Below are positions 28,286-34,737 of a DNA stretch of 34,737 nt, piece by piece. This DNA comes from Paracidovorax wautersii. GTDB taxonomy: Bacteria > Pseudomonadota > Gammaproteobacteria > Burkholderiales > Burkholderiaceae_C. Both the position numbers and the translations under genes were made by a program. Each line of letters opens with the position of its first letter. Position 1 is the first letter of the stretch. Below the pieces are notes generated by a model. That model ran no database searches. It was not told where the DNA came from and saw nothing but the letters and a program-made list of their open reading frames with translations. The stretch covers positions 1-34,737 of the forward strand of contig WNDQ01000043.1 of the NCBI GenBank assembly GCA_009912175.1, in the 5' to 3' direction.

Positions 28286-29164
28286 TCACGATTTCTTCTG
28301 CGGCAAGGGGATGAATTCGTGGTGATCCTGGGGCGGCAACACAAAACGGCCCTGCTCCCAGTCGGCCTTGGCCTGCTCGATGCGCTCCTTGCGCGAGGAC
28401 ACGAAGTTCCACCACAGAAAGCGGTTTCCCAGCGGCTCGCCGCCCAGCAGCATCACGACCGCGTCCTGGCGCGCCACCAGGTCCGGCGCCGCGCCAGGCG
28501 GCGCCACCGCCAACTGGCCCGGCACCAGCACCTGGCCGGCCAGCTCGACCTCCCCCGTCACCACATAGGCCGCGCGCTCCACATGGCCCGACGGCCAGGG
28601 CCAGCGTGCGCCCGCCGGCAACCGCAGGTGGGCGTAGAACAGCGGCGAGGCGCCCTGCGCCGGGCTGTCCAGCCCGTAGGCGCTGCCGGCGATCAGCCGC
28701 AGCCAGGCGCCACCCTCCTCGGCCACGGGCAGGCTGGCGCTGGCGTGGTGCACGAAGGCCGGCGCGGTTTCCTCGTGCGACTCGGGCAGGCCGACCCAGA
28801 ACTGCAGCAGCTCCAGCCCGGCCTCGGCCATGGCACGCGTGTCCTCGAAACGTTCGCTGTGCGCGATGCCGCGGCCGGCCGTCATCCAGTTCACGTCGCC
28901 GGGCGTGATGACCTGCTCCACGCCCAAGCTGTCGCGGTGCGTGACCGAGCCGCTGAGCAAATAGCTCACGGTCGACAGGCCGATGTGCGGGTGCGGGCGC
29001 ACGTCGGCTGCGCGCGCGGCTTCGGCCGCCATGCGCACCGGCCCGGCATGGTCGAAGAACACAAAGGGGCCGACGGCGCGCTGCTGCGCGTGCGGCAGCA
29101 GACGCTGGACCACGAGGCCGTGGCCGAGGTCGGCCTTGCGGCCGCTGAAAACGGTCTGGATCAT
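28286..29164 (-). CDS. Pirin family protein
   Basis: Bicupin protein of 292 residues; some bacterial pirins (YhhW) have quercetinase activity, others act as redox or metabolic regulators. The metal-binding residues His58 and His60 (RPHPHIGLSTVSYL), His102 and Glu104 (TAGRGIAHSERFE) match the four iron ligands of human pirin. The conserved PFVFFDHAGP and C-terminal LGGEPLGNRFLWWNFVSSRKERIEQA are present. ATG at 29164 (MIQTVFSGRKADLG) is preferred over the GTG one codon earlier. It lies 85 bases after the aminotransferase gene in the same direction. Confidence 0.9.
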   Translation of the reverse strand: MIQTVFSGRKADLGHGLVVQRLLPHAQQRAVGPFVFFDHAGPVRMAAEAARAADVRPHPHIGLSTVSYLLSGSVTHRDSLGVEQVITPGDVNWMTAGRGIAHSERFEDTRAMAEAGLELLQFWVGLPESHEETAPAFVHHASASLPVAEEGGAWLRLIAGSAYGLDSPAQGASPLFYAHLRLPAGARWPWPSGHVERAAYVVTGEVELAGQVLVPGQLAVAPPGAAPDLVARQDAVVMLLGGEPLGNRFLWWNFVSSRKERIEQAKADWEQGRFVLPPQDHHEFIPLPQKKS

Positions 29165-29249
29165 CACTTCACTCCTGTTGTCGTTGGAACGCCATCAGGC
29201 TGAACTGTGAACCAGTTTCAGGCCGTCTGTCGACCTGAGTGTGTGCGGC

Positions 29250-30491
29250 CTACTCAGCAGCGGCCAGCACGCCGGCGACGGGCTCACGCGCCAGCGCCGC
29301 ACAGGCTTGCTCAATGCGATGGCAGGCCTCGTCGAGCACGGCCGGGTCCACCGCATAGGCGATACGCAGATAGCCCGGCGCGCCGAAGGCCGAGCCGTGC
29401 ACCGTGCCGACATGGGCGCTGTCGAGCAAATAGTTGGCCACGTCGAGGTCGCTTTCAAGCCGGTGGCCTTGCGGCGTGGCGCGGCCGATGAGGCCGGTGC
29501 AATTGGCGAACACGTAGAACGCGCCTTCGGGCACGGCGCTGTGCAGGCCGTCGATGCGGCTGAGCGTCTGCAGCACGCGGTCGCGGCGCTCGGCCAGCAT
29601 GCGCAGCCAGGGCTGGATGAAGTCCGTGTCGCCCTCCAGCGCCGCCACGGCCGCGGCCTGCGAGATGGAGCTGGCGTTGGAGGTGCTCTGCGACTGCAGC
29701 ACCTGCATCGCGTCGATGAGCCACTGCGGCCCGCCGGCGTAGCCGATGCGCCAGCCCGTCATGGAATAGGCCTTGGACACGCCGTTGACCGTGAGCGTGC
29801 GGGCTTTCAGCGCGGGCTCCAGCGCGGCGGGTGTGGCGAAGTCGGGCACATAACGTGTGTGCTCGTAGATGTCGTCGGCCATGACCAGCACCTGTGGATG
29901 CCGCAGCAGCACCTGCATGAGCGCGCGCAGTTCGCGGGCGGAATAGACCGCGCCGGTGGGATTGTTGGGCGAGTTGAGGATGACCCAGCGCGTGCGCGGC
30001 GTGATGGCGGCCTCCAGCACCTCGGGCCGTAGCTTCCAGCCGTCCTGCTCGGTGCAGGCCACGATGCGCGGCACGCCTTCGGCCAGCGCCACCATGTCGG
30101 GGTAGGACACCCAGTACGGCGCGGGAATGATCACCTCGTCGCCCGCGTCCAGCGTGGCCAGCAGCGCATTGAAGATGAGCTGCTTGGCGCCGGCCCCGGC
30201 GATCACCTCGGCAGGCAGGTAGGCCAGCGCGTTGTCGCGCCGGAACTTGGTGACGATGGCCTGCTTGAGCGCGGGCGTGCCGGGCACGGCCGTGTACTTG
30301 GTGTCGCCCGCCTGGATGGCGGCGATGCCGGCCTGGGCGATGTGCGGCGGCGTGGGGAAATCGAGCTCGCCTTCGCCCAGGTTGATGACGGCATGGCCTT
30401 GGGCGCTGAGGGCACGCACCTTGACCGAGATCTCGGCGGTCGGCGAGGGACGGGTCTGGCGCATGCGCTGAGCCAGTGGAGGTGTGGACAT
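29250..30491 (-). CDS. Class I pyridoxal-phosphate aminotransferase (aspartate/aromatic type)
   Basis: Transfers amino groups between an amino acid and a 2-oxo acid; the family includes aspartate aminotransferases of the I-gamma group. 413 residues. It has LGEGELDFPTPPHIAQAG, AGAGAKQLIFNALLATLDAGDEVIIPAPYWVSY, NSPNNPTGAVYS, and NGVSKAYSMTGWRIGYAGG with the pyridoxal-phosphate lysine Lys240, then a conserved arginine near GYLRIAY. Substrate is uncertain: it follows the aromatic aroG/pirin region and lies opposite an amino-acid transport cluster, so aspartate or an aromatic amino acid are both possible. It is divergent from the amidotransferase gene. Confidence 0.88.
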   Translation of the reverse strand: MSTPPLAQRMRQTRPSPTAEISVKVRALSAQGHAVINLGEGELDFPTPPHIAQAGIAAIQAGDTKYTAVPGTPALKQAIVTKFRRDNALAYLPAEVIAGAGAKQLIFNALLATLDAGDEVIIPAPYWVSYPDMVALAEGVPRIVACTEQDGWKLRPEVLEAAITPRTRWVILNSPNNPTGAVYSARELRALMQVLLRHPQVLVMADDIYEHTRYVPDFATPAALEPALKARTLTVNGVSKAYSMTGWRIGYAGGPQWLIDAMQVLQSQSTSNASSISQAAAVAALEGDTDFIQPWLRMLAERRDRVLQTLSRIDGLHSAVPEGAFYVFANCTGLIGRATPQGHRLESDLDVANYLLDSAHVGTVHGSAFGAPGYLRIAYAVDPAVLDEACHRIEQACAALAREPVAGVLAAAE

Positions 30492-30563
30492 GAAGGCTTT
30501 CCGAAAAGGGAAGAAGTGATCAACGAGACCGCAAAAAAAGAAGGAGGCAAGACGACTACCCGA

Positions 30564-30583
30564 ATTGTATTGTTTGTTTAATT
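30564..30583 (+). promoter_or_regulatory. Candidate regulator site in the amidotransferase promoter
   Basis: ATTGTAT (30564-30570) followed by GTTTGTTTAATT (30572-30583) in an A+T-rich stretch between the divergent aminotransferase and amidotransferase genes. The same two blocks occur at 32844-32872 upstream of the GntR and binding-protein genes, the second in the opposite orientation (GTTTGTTTAGTT). They may bind the GntR-family protein encoded between the two sites. Confidence 0.45.
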
Positions 30584-30621
30584 AAAAGCAATATTGGCAC
30601 GATTCCTGCACGGGCCACCCA

Positions 30622-31854
30622 ATGTCGATCACCCTTGTCGTCCACCCCACCAGCCAGCCCGCGCTCCATGGCGCCATGGCCGCCGTCGCCGCGCTGCATT
30701 CCGGCGCGCAACTGCAGCACCTGCCCGCCCGCTTTCCCCCGGCGTGCGGCGCCGACGCGGTGCAGCACGTCGCCGCCGCGGGCATGCTGGTGCCCAGCGG
30801 GCTGCTGTGGTACGAACGATTGACCGGCCAGCCGGTGGCGCCCACTGCCTCGGCCAAGGCCATCGTGACGGCCGCCCGCGACCACGCCATCGTCGTGCCC
30901 TGGCACCCGCCGGTGCAGGCGGCCGAGCAGCTCGACGCACTGCTCGCCGAGGCCCGGACCCAGGCCGTGCCGGTGCGTCTGTGGCATGTCGAGGAATACG
31001 AAGGCCGCTGGCGGCTGCGCGCCACGGACGATGGCGACTGTCCGGCGGACTGGTGGCAGCGCGATGCGGCCGGCCGGCTGGTGCGCCATCAGCCATCGGA
31101 CGTACCACCCGATGTGCCCGGCGACGCCCTGCGTATTGGGCTGGTGGGGACCGAGCATGACCAGCGCCAGGTCTACCCCGCCACCCTGGCCTGCCTGGCC
31201 GACGCGGCCGATGCGCTGGGCATCGTGCTGGAGCTGCGTTTTCTCGCGCCGCGCAGCGTCGGCCCCGCCGATCTGCGCGGCCTGCACGGTGTGGTGCTGC
31301 CGGGTGGCTCCGACATGGGCAACGTGCCGGGCCAGCTCCTGGTGGCGCAGCAGACACTGGCGTCCGGGCTGCCCACGCTGGGCCTGTGCCTGGGCATGCA
31401 GAGCATGGCGACCGCCGTGCTGCGCGGCCTGCCCGGCACCGGCGCGTGCAATCTGGCCGAGGCCGACCCGCACGCGCCGATCAAGAGCTTCGTGCCGCTG
31501 GAGAGCTTCAACACCCCCCACGGCCTGCCCGCATTCCGGGTCGGCGACCAGCGCGTGAGCGTGGCCGACCCGCAGTTCGCCGCGTGGCTGGGCAGCGAGA
31601 CCCAGGTGCGCTGCAACCACCGCTTCGGCCTGAACCCGGCGCTGCTGCCGCTGCTGCGCGAACACGGCGTGAGCATCGCCGCCACCGATGCAAGCGGCCT
31701 CATCGTGGACGCCATCCGCCAGCCCGCGCATCCGTTTTATTGCGGCATGCAGGGCCACCCCGAATTGAGTTCCGCCGCCGGCGCCCCCCATCCGCTGGTC
31801 GCCGCATTCCTGCAGGCCGCGCGGCAGCATGCAGGCATTGCCGGCGCACCATGA
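30622..31854 (+). CDS. Stand-alone CTP-synthase-like glutamine amidotransferase with a novel N-terminal region
   Basis: 410 residues. The C-terminal 240 form a class I glutamine amidotransferase most like that of CTP synthase: IGLVGTEHDQRQVYPATLACL, GVVLPGGSDMGNV, nucleophile Cys256 (LCLGMQSMATAV) and partners His379 and Glu381 (GMQGHPELSS). It would release ammonia from glutamine for another reaction. The synthetase (ATP and UTP binding) domain of CTP synthase is absent. Residues 1-170 are not recognised; they contain WYERLTGQPV and WHVEEYEGRWRLRATDDGD. The acceptor reaction is unknown. It ends flush with the GntR gene (stops at 31852-31854 and 31855-31857). Confidence 0.75.
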   Translation: MSITLVVHPTSQPALHGAMAAVAALHSGAQLQHLPARFPPACGADAVQHVAAAGMLVPSGLLWYERLTGQPVAPTASAKAIVTAARDHAIVVPWHPPVQAAEQLDALLAEARTQAVPVRLWHVEEYEGRWRLRATDDGDCPADWWQRDAAGRLVRHQPSDVPPDVPGDALRIGLVGTEHDQRQVYPATLACLADAADALGIVLELRFLAPRSVGPADLRGLHGVVLPGGSDMGNVPGQLLVAQQTLASGLPTLGLCLGMQSMATAVLRGLPGTGACNLAEADPHAPIKSFVPLESFNTPHGLPAFRVGDQRVSVADPQFAAWLGSETQVRCNHRFGLNPALLPLLREHGVSIAATDASGLIVDAIRQPAHPFYCGMQGHPELSSAAGAPHPLVAAFLQAARQHAGIAGAP

Positions 31855-32781
31855 TCAGGCAGCTTTGCGGGGCCTGACGGCCGTGCGCGGCACCTTGCCC
31901 GGCCGTGCTGCCGCGTCGTCGGCGTGGGTCAGGTGCTCGCGCATGAGGTTGCCTGCTTTTGCGTAATCGCCCACCGCCACGCTGTCGATGATGGCCAGAT
32001 GCTCGCCACACCAGTCACGCACGCGGCGGCGGTTGGCATAGCCGGCAAACTCCATCAGCTTGCGCAGGCGGTTCTGCTGCTGGATGGCCTGCAGCACGAA
32101 GATGTTGCCGCTGAATTCGGCAAACATTTCATGGAAGGCCGCGTCCGTCTCGAACAGCTGCATGCTGCTGACGGAGGCGATGTCCGGATGCGCCACCAAA
32201 AACAGATGCTGCATGCGCGAGCGCTCCAGCGCGGCGCGATCCGGCTGGAAAGTCGGCAGCAGGAAGTTGGCCGGCTCCACCATGAGGCGAAAGTTGTAGC
32301 CGCTGCGCAGCGCGCGGTCGCTGTCGAGGGTGGGCAAAAAGGTCCAGCCCTGGCCCTTGTTGCGCTCGATCAGGCCATCTTCGGCCAGCCGCTCGAGCGT
32401 GCGCAGCAATGTGACCCGGTCCACGCCGTAGCGCTTGGCGATGTCGGTCTGCGTCAGGGTATTGGGGATGGTGCCGGCGATGCGGTCGTTGACGAGCTGC
32501 TCGTAGAGCGCCTGCCCTCCGGAGGACGACACATCGAAGTCGGCCACCGGCAGTTCGCTGTGCGGCCGGGCCAGGAAGAAGCCCAGGTTCTTGCGCACCT
32601 CGACGATGCCCTCGTCGCCCAGCAACTGCAAGGCGGCGCGAATCGGCGTGCGCGACACGCCCAGCGTGTCGGCCATTTGCTGCTCGCGCAGGTGATGACC
32701 CACCTCGAAGTTCGCTTCGCGCAGCAGGTTCAGGATCTGGTTGGCCAGCCGTCGGCGGCTTTGACCGGGAAGTCGTGGCAT
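31855..32781 (-). CDS. GntR/FCD transcription regulator with two winged-helix domains
   Basis: 308 residues. A first winged helix (about 12-70, LREQQMADTLGVSRTPIRAALQLLGDEGIVEVRKNLGFFL) has the GntR pattern. A second, related winged helix follows (about 92-150, QTDIAKRYGVDRVTLLRTLERLAEDGLIERNKGQGWTFL). The FCD ligand-binding domain occupies about 170-290 (DAAFHEMFAEFSGNIFVLQAIQ, with likely metal-binding histidines, ending EHLAIIDSVAVGDYAKAGNLMREHL). FCD proteins usually sense small carboxylates or amino acids. Two winged helices in one chain are unusual for the family. Divergent from the amino-acid binding protein and convergent with the amidotransferase, so it probably regulates both. Confidence 0.88.
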   Translation of the reverse strand: MPRLPGQSRRRLANQILNLLREANFEVGHHLREQQMADTLGVSRTPIRAALQLLGDEGIVEVRKNLGFFLARPHSELPVADFDVSSSGGQALYEQLVNDRIAGTIPNTLTQTDIAKRYGVDRVTLLRTLERLAEDGLIERNKGQGWTFLPTLDSDRALRSGYNFRLMVEPANFLLPTFQPDRAALERSRMQHLFLVAHPDIASVSSMQLFETDAAFHEMFAEFSGNIFVLQAIQQQNRLRKLMEFAGYANRRRVRDWCGEHLAIIDSVAVGDYAKAGNLMREHLTHADDAAARPGKVPRTAVRPRKAA

Positions 32782-32843
32782 GTGGTTTCTGGCTCTCGTT
32801 TTCAGTGGCGGCGGAAATGCACCCGGCAGTCCGCACGGTCTTC

Positions 32844-32872
32844 ATTGTATTTTTATACCAAACTAAACAAAC
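32844..32872. promoter_or_regulatory. Candidate operator between the GntR and binding-protein genes
   Basis: ATTGTATTTTTATACCA (32844-32860) is an imperfect palindrome of the GntR type (TTGTAT/ATACCA), followed by AACTAAACAAAC (32861-32872), the complement of GTTTGTTTAGTT. Related blocks occur before the amidotransferase gene at 30564-30583. The intergenic region 32782-33076 otherwise shows no gene. Confidence 0.5.
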
Positions 32873-33076
32873 TGGAACGCTTATTGCACGGAGATGTTCG
32901 GGACGTTCGGAACAGCCCTCTCACAGGCACCAAGCTCAGGCGAGACGGACAAGAGTGCATCTCTTTGGTGCATGGCAAGGAAAGCATGGGTGCTCGGTGC
33001 GTTGCACATCGGTTGCCCGGACGTCTGGAAAGCGCAATTTTCAAGCCCCCTGCATTTTCGAAACCAAGGATTCAAC

Positions 33077-33901
33077 ATGATCGCCAAAACACGCCTCGGC
33101 CCGCGTCTGGCCGCCTTCTTCGCCACACTCTGCGTTGCAAGCGCCGTACCTGCGGCCACCCTGGCCCCCGATGCCCTGGTCGAAAAGGGCGCACTGACCT
33201 ACGGCGTGGCCGCCACCTTTGCCCCGTTTGAATACAAGGACGGCGACAAGCTCGCGGGCTTCGACATCGACCTGATCCAGGCCCTGGGCAAGAAGCTCGG
33301 CCTCGAACCCAAGGCCATGAACATGGAGTTCAAGGGCCTGATCCCCGCGCTGCAGGGCTCGCGCGTGGACCTCATCAACTCGGCCATGTACATCAACCCG
33401 GCCCGCAGCGAGCAGGTCGACTTCGTGCCCTACCTCAAGATCGGCAACCAGGTGATCGTGGCCAAGGGCAACCCGGCCAAGATCACCGGCCGCGACAACA
33501 GCCTGTGCGGCAAGAGCATCGCCGTCACGCTGGGCGGCATCCAGGAAACGCAGGCCCGCGCCGACAACGAGCGCTGCACCAAGGCCGGCCTGGCCCCCGT
33601 CAAGGTGCTGACCCTGCCGACCGCGCAGGACTCCGCGCTCACGCTGCGCCAGGGCCGCGCCGATGCGTACTACGACTCCACGCCCGGCGCCGTCAAGCTC
33701 ATGAACGAACTGGGCAACGTGTTCGAAGCCGTCGGCCCCGAGTTCGAGTCCAACACGCTGATCGGCCTGGCCGTGCGCAAGGGCGACGGCGCCACCAAGG
33801 CCGCGCTGGAAGCCGCGCTCAAGGAGATCGTTGCCGACGGCACCTACAGCAAGCTCATCGCCAAGTGGAAGTTCCCCGACAGCGTGGGCCTGCTGAACTG
33901 A
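33077..33901 (+). CDS. Polar amino-acid ABC transporter, periplasmic binding protein
   Basis: Periplasmic solute receptor of the HisJ/GlnH class (SBP_bac_3). 274 residues. It has a Sec signal peptide (MIAKTRLGPRLAAFFATLCV, cleavage near SAVPA) and then LTYGVAATFAPFEYKDGDKLAGFDIDLIQALGKKLGL, the family signature. Hinge and ligand-pocket segments such as LINSAMYINPARSEQVDFV follow. AAGGA precedes the ATG at 33077. Ligand unknown; the regulator and amidotransferase next to it suggest a nitrogen-bearing compound. The permease gene that follows is broken. Confidence 0.92.
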   Translation: MIAKTRLGPRLAAFFATLCVASAVPAATLAPDALVEKGALTYGVAATFAPFEYKDGDKLAGFDIDLIQALGKKLGLEPKAMNMEFKGLIPALQGSRVDLINSAMYINPARSEQVDFVPYLKIGNQVIVAKGNPAKITGRDNSLCGKSIAVTLGGIQETQARADNERCTKAGLAPVKVLTLPTAQDSALTLRQGRADAYYDSTPGAVKLMNELGNVFEAVGPEFESNTLIGLAVRKGDGATKAALEAALKEIVADGTYSKLIAKWKFPDSVGLLN

Positions 33902-33933
33902 GGCGGACGTCGCGGCGCGAACCAGGAAACACC

Positions 33934-34350
33934 ATGTCCCTCGACCTCGTCTTCACCTACCTGATCTCTCCCGCCTTCTTCCATGGCGCGCTGATCACCC
34001 TGCTGATCACGGTCTGCTCGCTGTTCTTCGGCGCCCTCGTCGGCCTGGTCATCGCGCTGCTGCAGAAAACGCGGTGGCGCGCCGCCCAGGGCGCGACCCT
34101 GGCCTACCTCTGGCTGTTCCGCGGCACGCCCGTGCTGTTCCAGATCATCTTTGTCTACAACGTGCTGCCGTCCTTCGGCATCCGCCTGTCGGCCGTGGTC
34201 TGCGCGGTGCTCGCGCTCTCGCTCAACGAGGGCGCCTACATGGCCGAGATCATCCGCTCGGGCCTGCAGGCCATCCGCAAGGGCCAGCGCACCGCCGCCC
34301 TGGCACTGGGCATGTTCCCGATGGACGTGATGCGCCACGTGGTCATTTGA
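33934..34350 (+). pseudogene. Polar amino-acid ABC transporter permease, truncated by IS3
   Basis: Inner-membrane permease of the HisM/GlnP class. Intact members are about 220 residues; here 138 remain. It reads normally from MSLDLVFTYLISPAFFHGALITLLITVCSLFFG through FRGTPVLFQIIFVYNVLPSFGI into the EAA loop NEGAYMAEIIRSGLQAIRKGQRTAALALGMFPMD. The IS enters directly after codon 138, and its first three bases TGA (34348-34350) supply the stop. The last membrane helix and the rest of the ATPase-contact loop are missing, so uptake through this system should fail unless another permease takes over. Confidence 0.9.
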
Positions 34351-34384
34351 TCTTGCCCCTGATTTACGGACACCTATCTAAGCG
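34348..34384 (-). repeat. IS3 terminal inverted repeat (right, orfB side)
   Basis: Begins TGATCTTGCCCCTGATTTAC and continues through GGACACC; pairs with the repeat at 280-316. The orfB stop (34378-34380) lies inside it. Confidence 0.85.
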
Positions 34385-34737
34385 ACATTGGCCAGCTCGT
34401 ACTGCTCTGGGCTGAGGTAGCCCAGGGTCGAGTGCAGCCGGATCCGATTGTAGTCAACCTCAATGTAGTCAAACACATGAGCCTTGGCCTGCTCCCGTGT
34501 GGCGAGGTGTTCACCATGGATGGCCTCGACCTTCAGACTGTGGTTCCAACTCTCCATTGCTGCGTTGTCGTAGCAGTTGCCTCTGGCACTCATGCTGGCG
34601 ATCAAAGCGTATTGCTCCAACAGGGCGCGGTGCTCGCGCGAGCAGTATTGGCTACCACGGTCAGTATGCACGATCACTCCCCGAGGCCGATTGCGAGCAA
34701 ACAGCGCCATGCGCAGCGCGTCGCAAACCAGCGTAGC
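34378..34737 (-). CDS. IS3-family transposase OrfB (integrase core), partial (5' end outside window)
   Basis: C-terminal 119 residues of the DDE transposase. The second catalytic aspartate is in [11 protein letters not shown] and the glutamate in [12 protein letters not shown], with the normal 35-residue spacing region between them. The closing segment [15 protein letters not shown] is the usual IS3 C terminus, and the stop is at 34378-34380. Catalytic residues in the visible part are intact. Confidence 0.93.
   Translation of the reverse strand, partial: ATLVCDALRMALFARNRPRGVIVHTDRGSQYCSREHRALLEQYALIASMSARGNCYDNAAMESWNHSLKVEAIHGEHLATREQAKAHVFDYIEVDYNRIRLHSTLGYLSPEQYELANVA

Larger units (their letters stand above)
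34348..34737 (-). mobile_element. IS3-family insertion sequence, 3' (orfB) end, runs off the window
   Basis: Same element type and orientation as at 1-316. It is inserted in the amino-acid permease gene and continues past the window edge. About 0.5 kb of the middle of the element would be missing if the two ends were joined. Confidence 0.9.

Overview
The window looks like a piece of chromosome from a betaproteobacterium of the order Burkholderiales, most likely family Comamonadaceae. The evidence is high G+C, dense gene packing, the order ispE - tRNA-Gln - prs - rplY - pth, the set ffh / ypjD / PP0621-type protein / pilS / pilR / ampD, the run accB - accC - prmA - zinc-ribbon protein - sugar kinase, and a lysine/alanine-repeat histone H1-like protein. 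The family assignment is inferred from gene content and order, not from a database search. Both window ends lie inside copies of one IS3-family element in the same orientation: the orfA end at 1-316 and the orfB end at 34348-34737. This is what a draft contig broken at a repeated IS would look like.

Layout. 1-316 is IS3. 317-3895 carries ispE, tRNA-Gln(UUG), prs, rplY and pth. 3969-4223 (minus) is a YfhL-type ferredoxin. 4480-9381 holds two peptide/nickel-type ABC permeases, a solute-binding protein gene broken by an in-frame TGA, and a TTC38-like TPR protein; no ATPase gene is present. 9422-10804 (minus) is ffh, divergent from ypjD, a PP0621-like zinc-finger protein and the pilS/pilR two-component pair. 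A 273-bp palindromic mobile element sits between pilS and pilR. ampD overlaps the end of pilR. 16910-17320 is a histone H1-like protein built on 69-bp tandem repeats.

From 17598 to 25201 all genes are on the minus strand: accB, accC, prmA, a zinc-ribbon membrane protein and a PfkB-family kinase, then separately a YihY membrane protein, a conserved hypothetical and a TlpA-like thioredoxin. mpl (plus) follows. Then come aroG (minus) with a complete-looking aromatic attenuator, a pirin and a class I aminotransferase (both minus). The right end carries a CTP-synthase-like glutamine amidotransferase (plus), a GntR/FCD regulator with two winged helices (minus), and an amino-acid ABC transporter (plus) whose permease is cut by the right-hand IS3.

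Most of the window is ordinary housekeeping: isoprenoids, PRPP, translation, protein targeting, fatty-acid initiation, peptidoglycan recycling by AmpD and Mpl, and aromatic synthesis by AroG. The best leads are: (1) the aroG leader, with an F/Y/W-rich 23-residue peptide and two mutually exclusive hairpins; (2) the stand-alone amidotransferase next to a two-headed regulator and amino-acid importer, with a motif shared by two promoter regions; (3) the nested palindromic element between pilS and pilR; and (4) several signs of gene decay: a nonsense codon in the dppA-like gene, an apparent 10-codon deletion in the methyltransferase fold of prmA, a zinc-ribbon protein without its expected C-terminal domain, and the IS-truncated permease.
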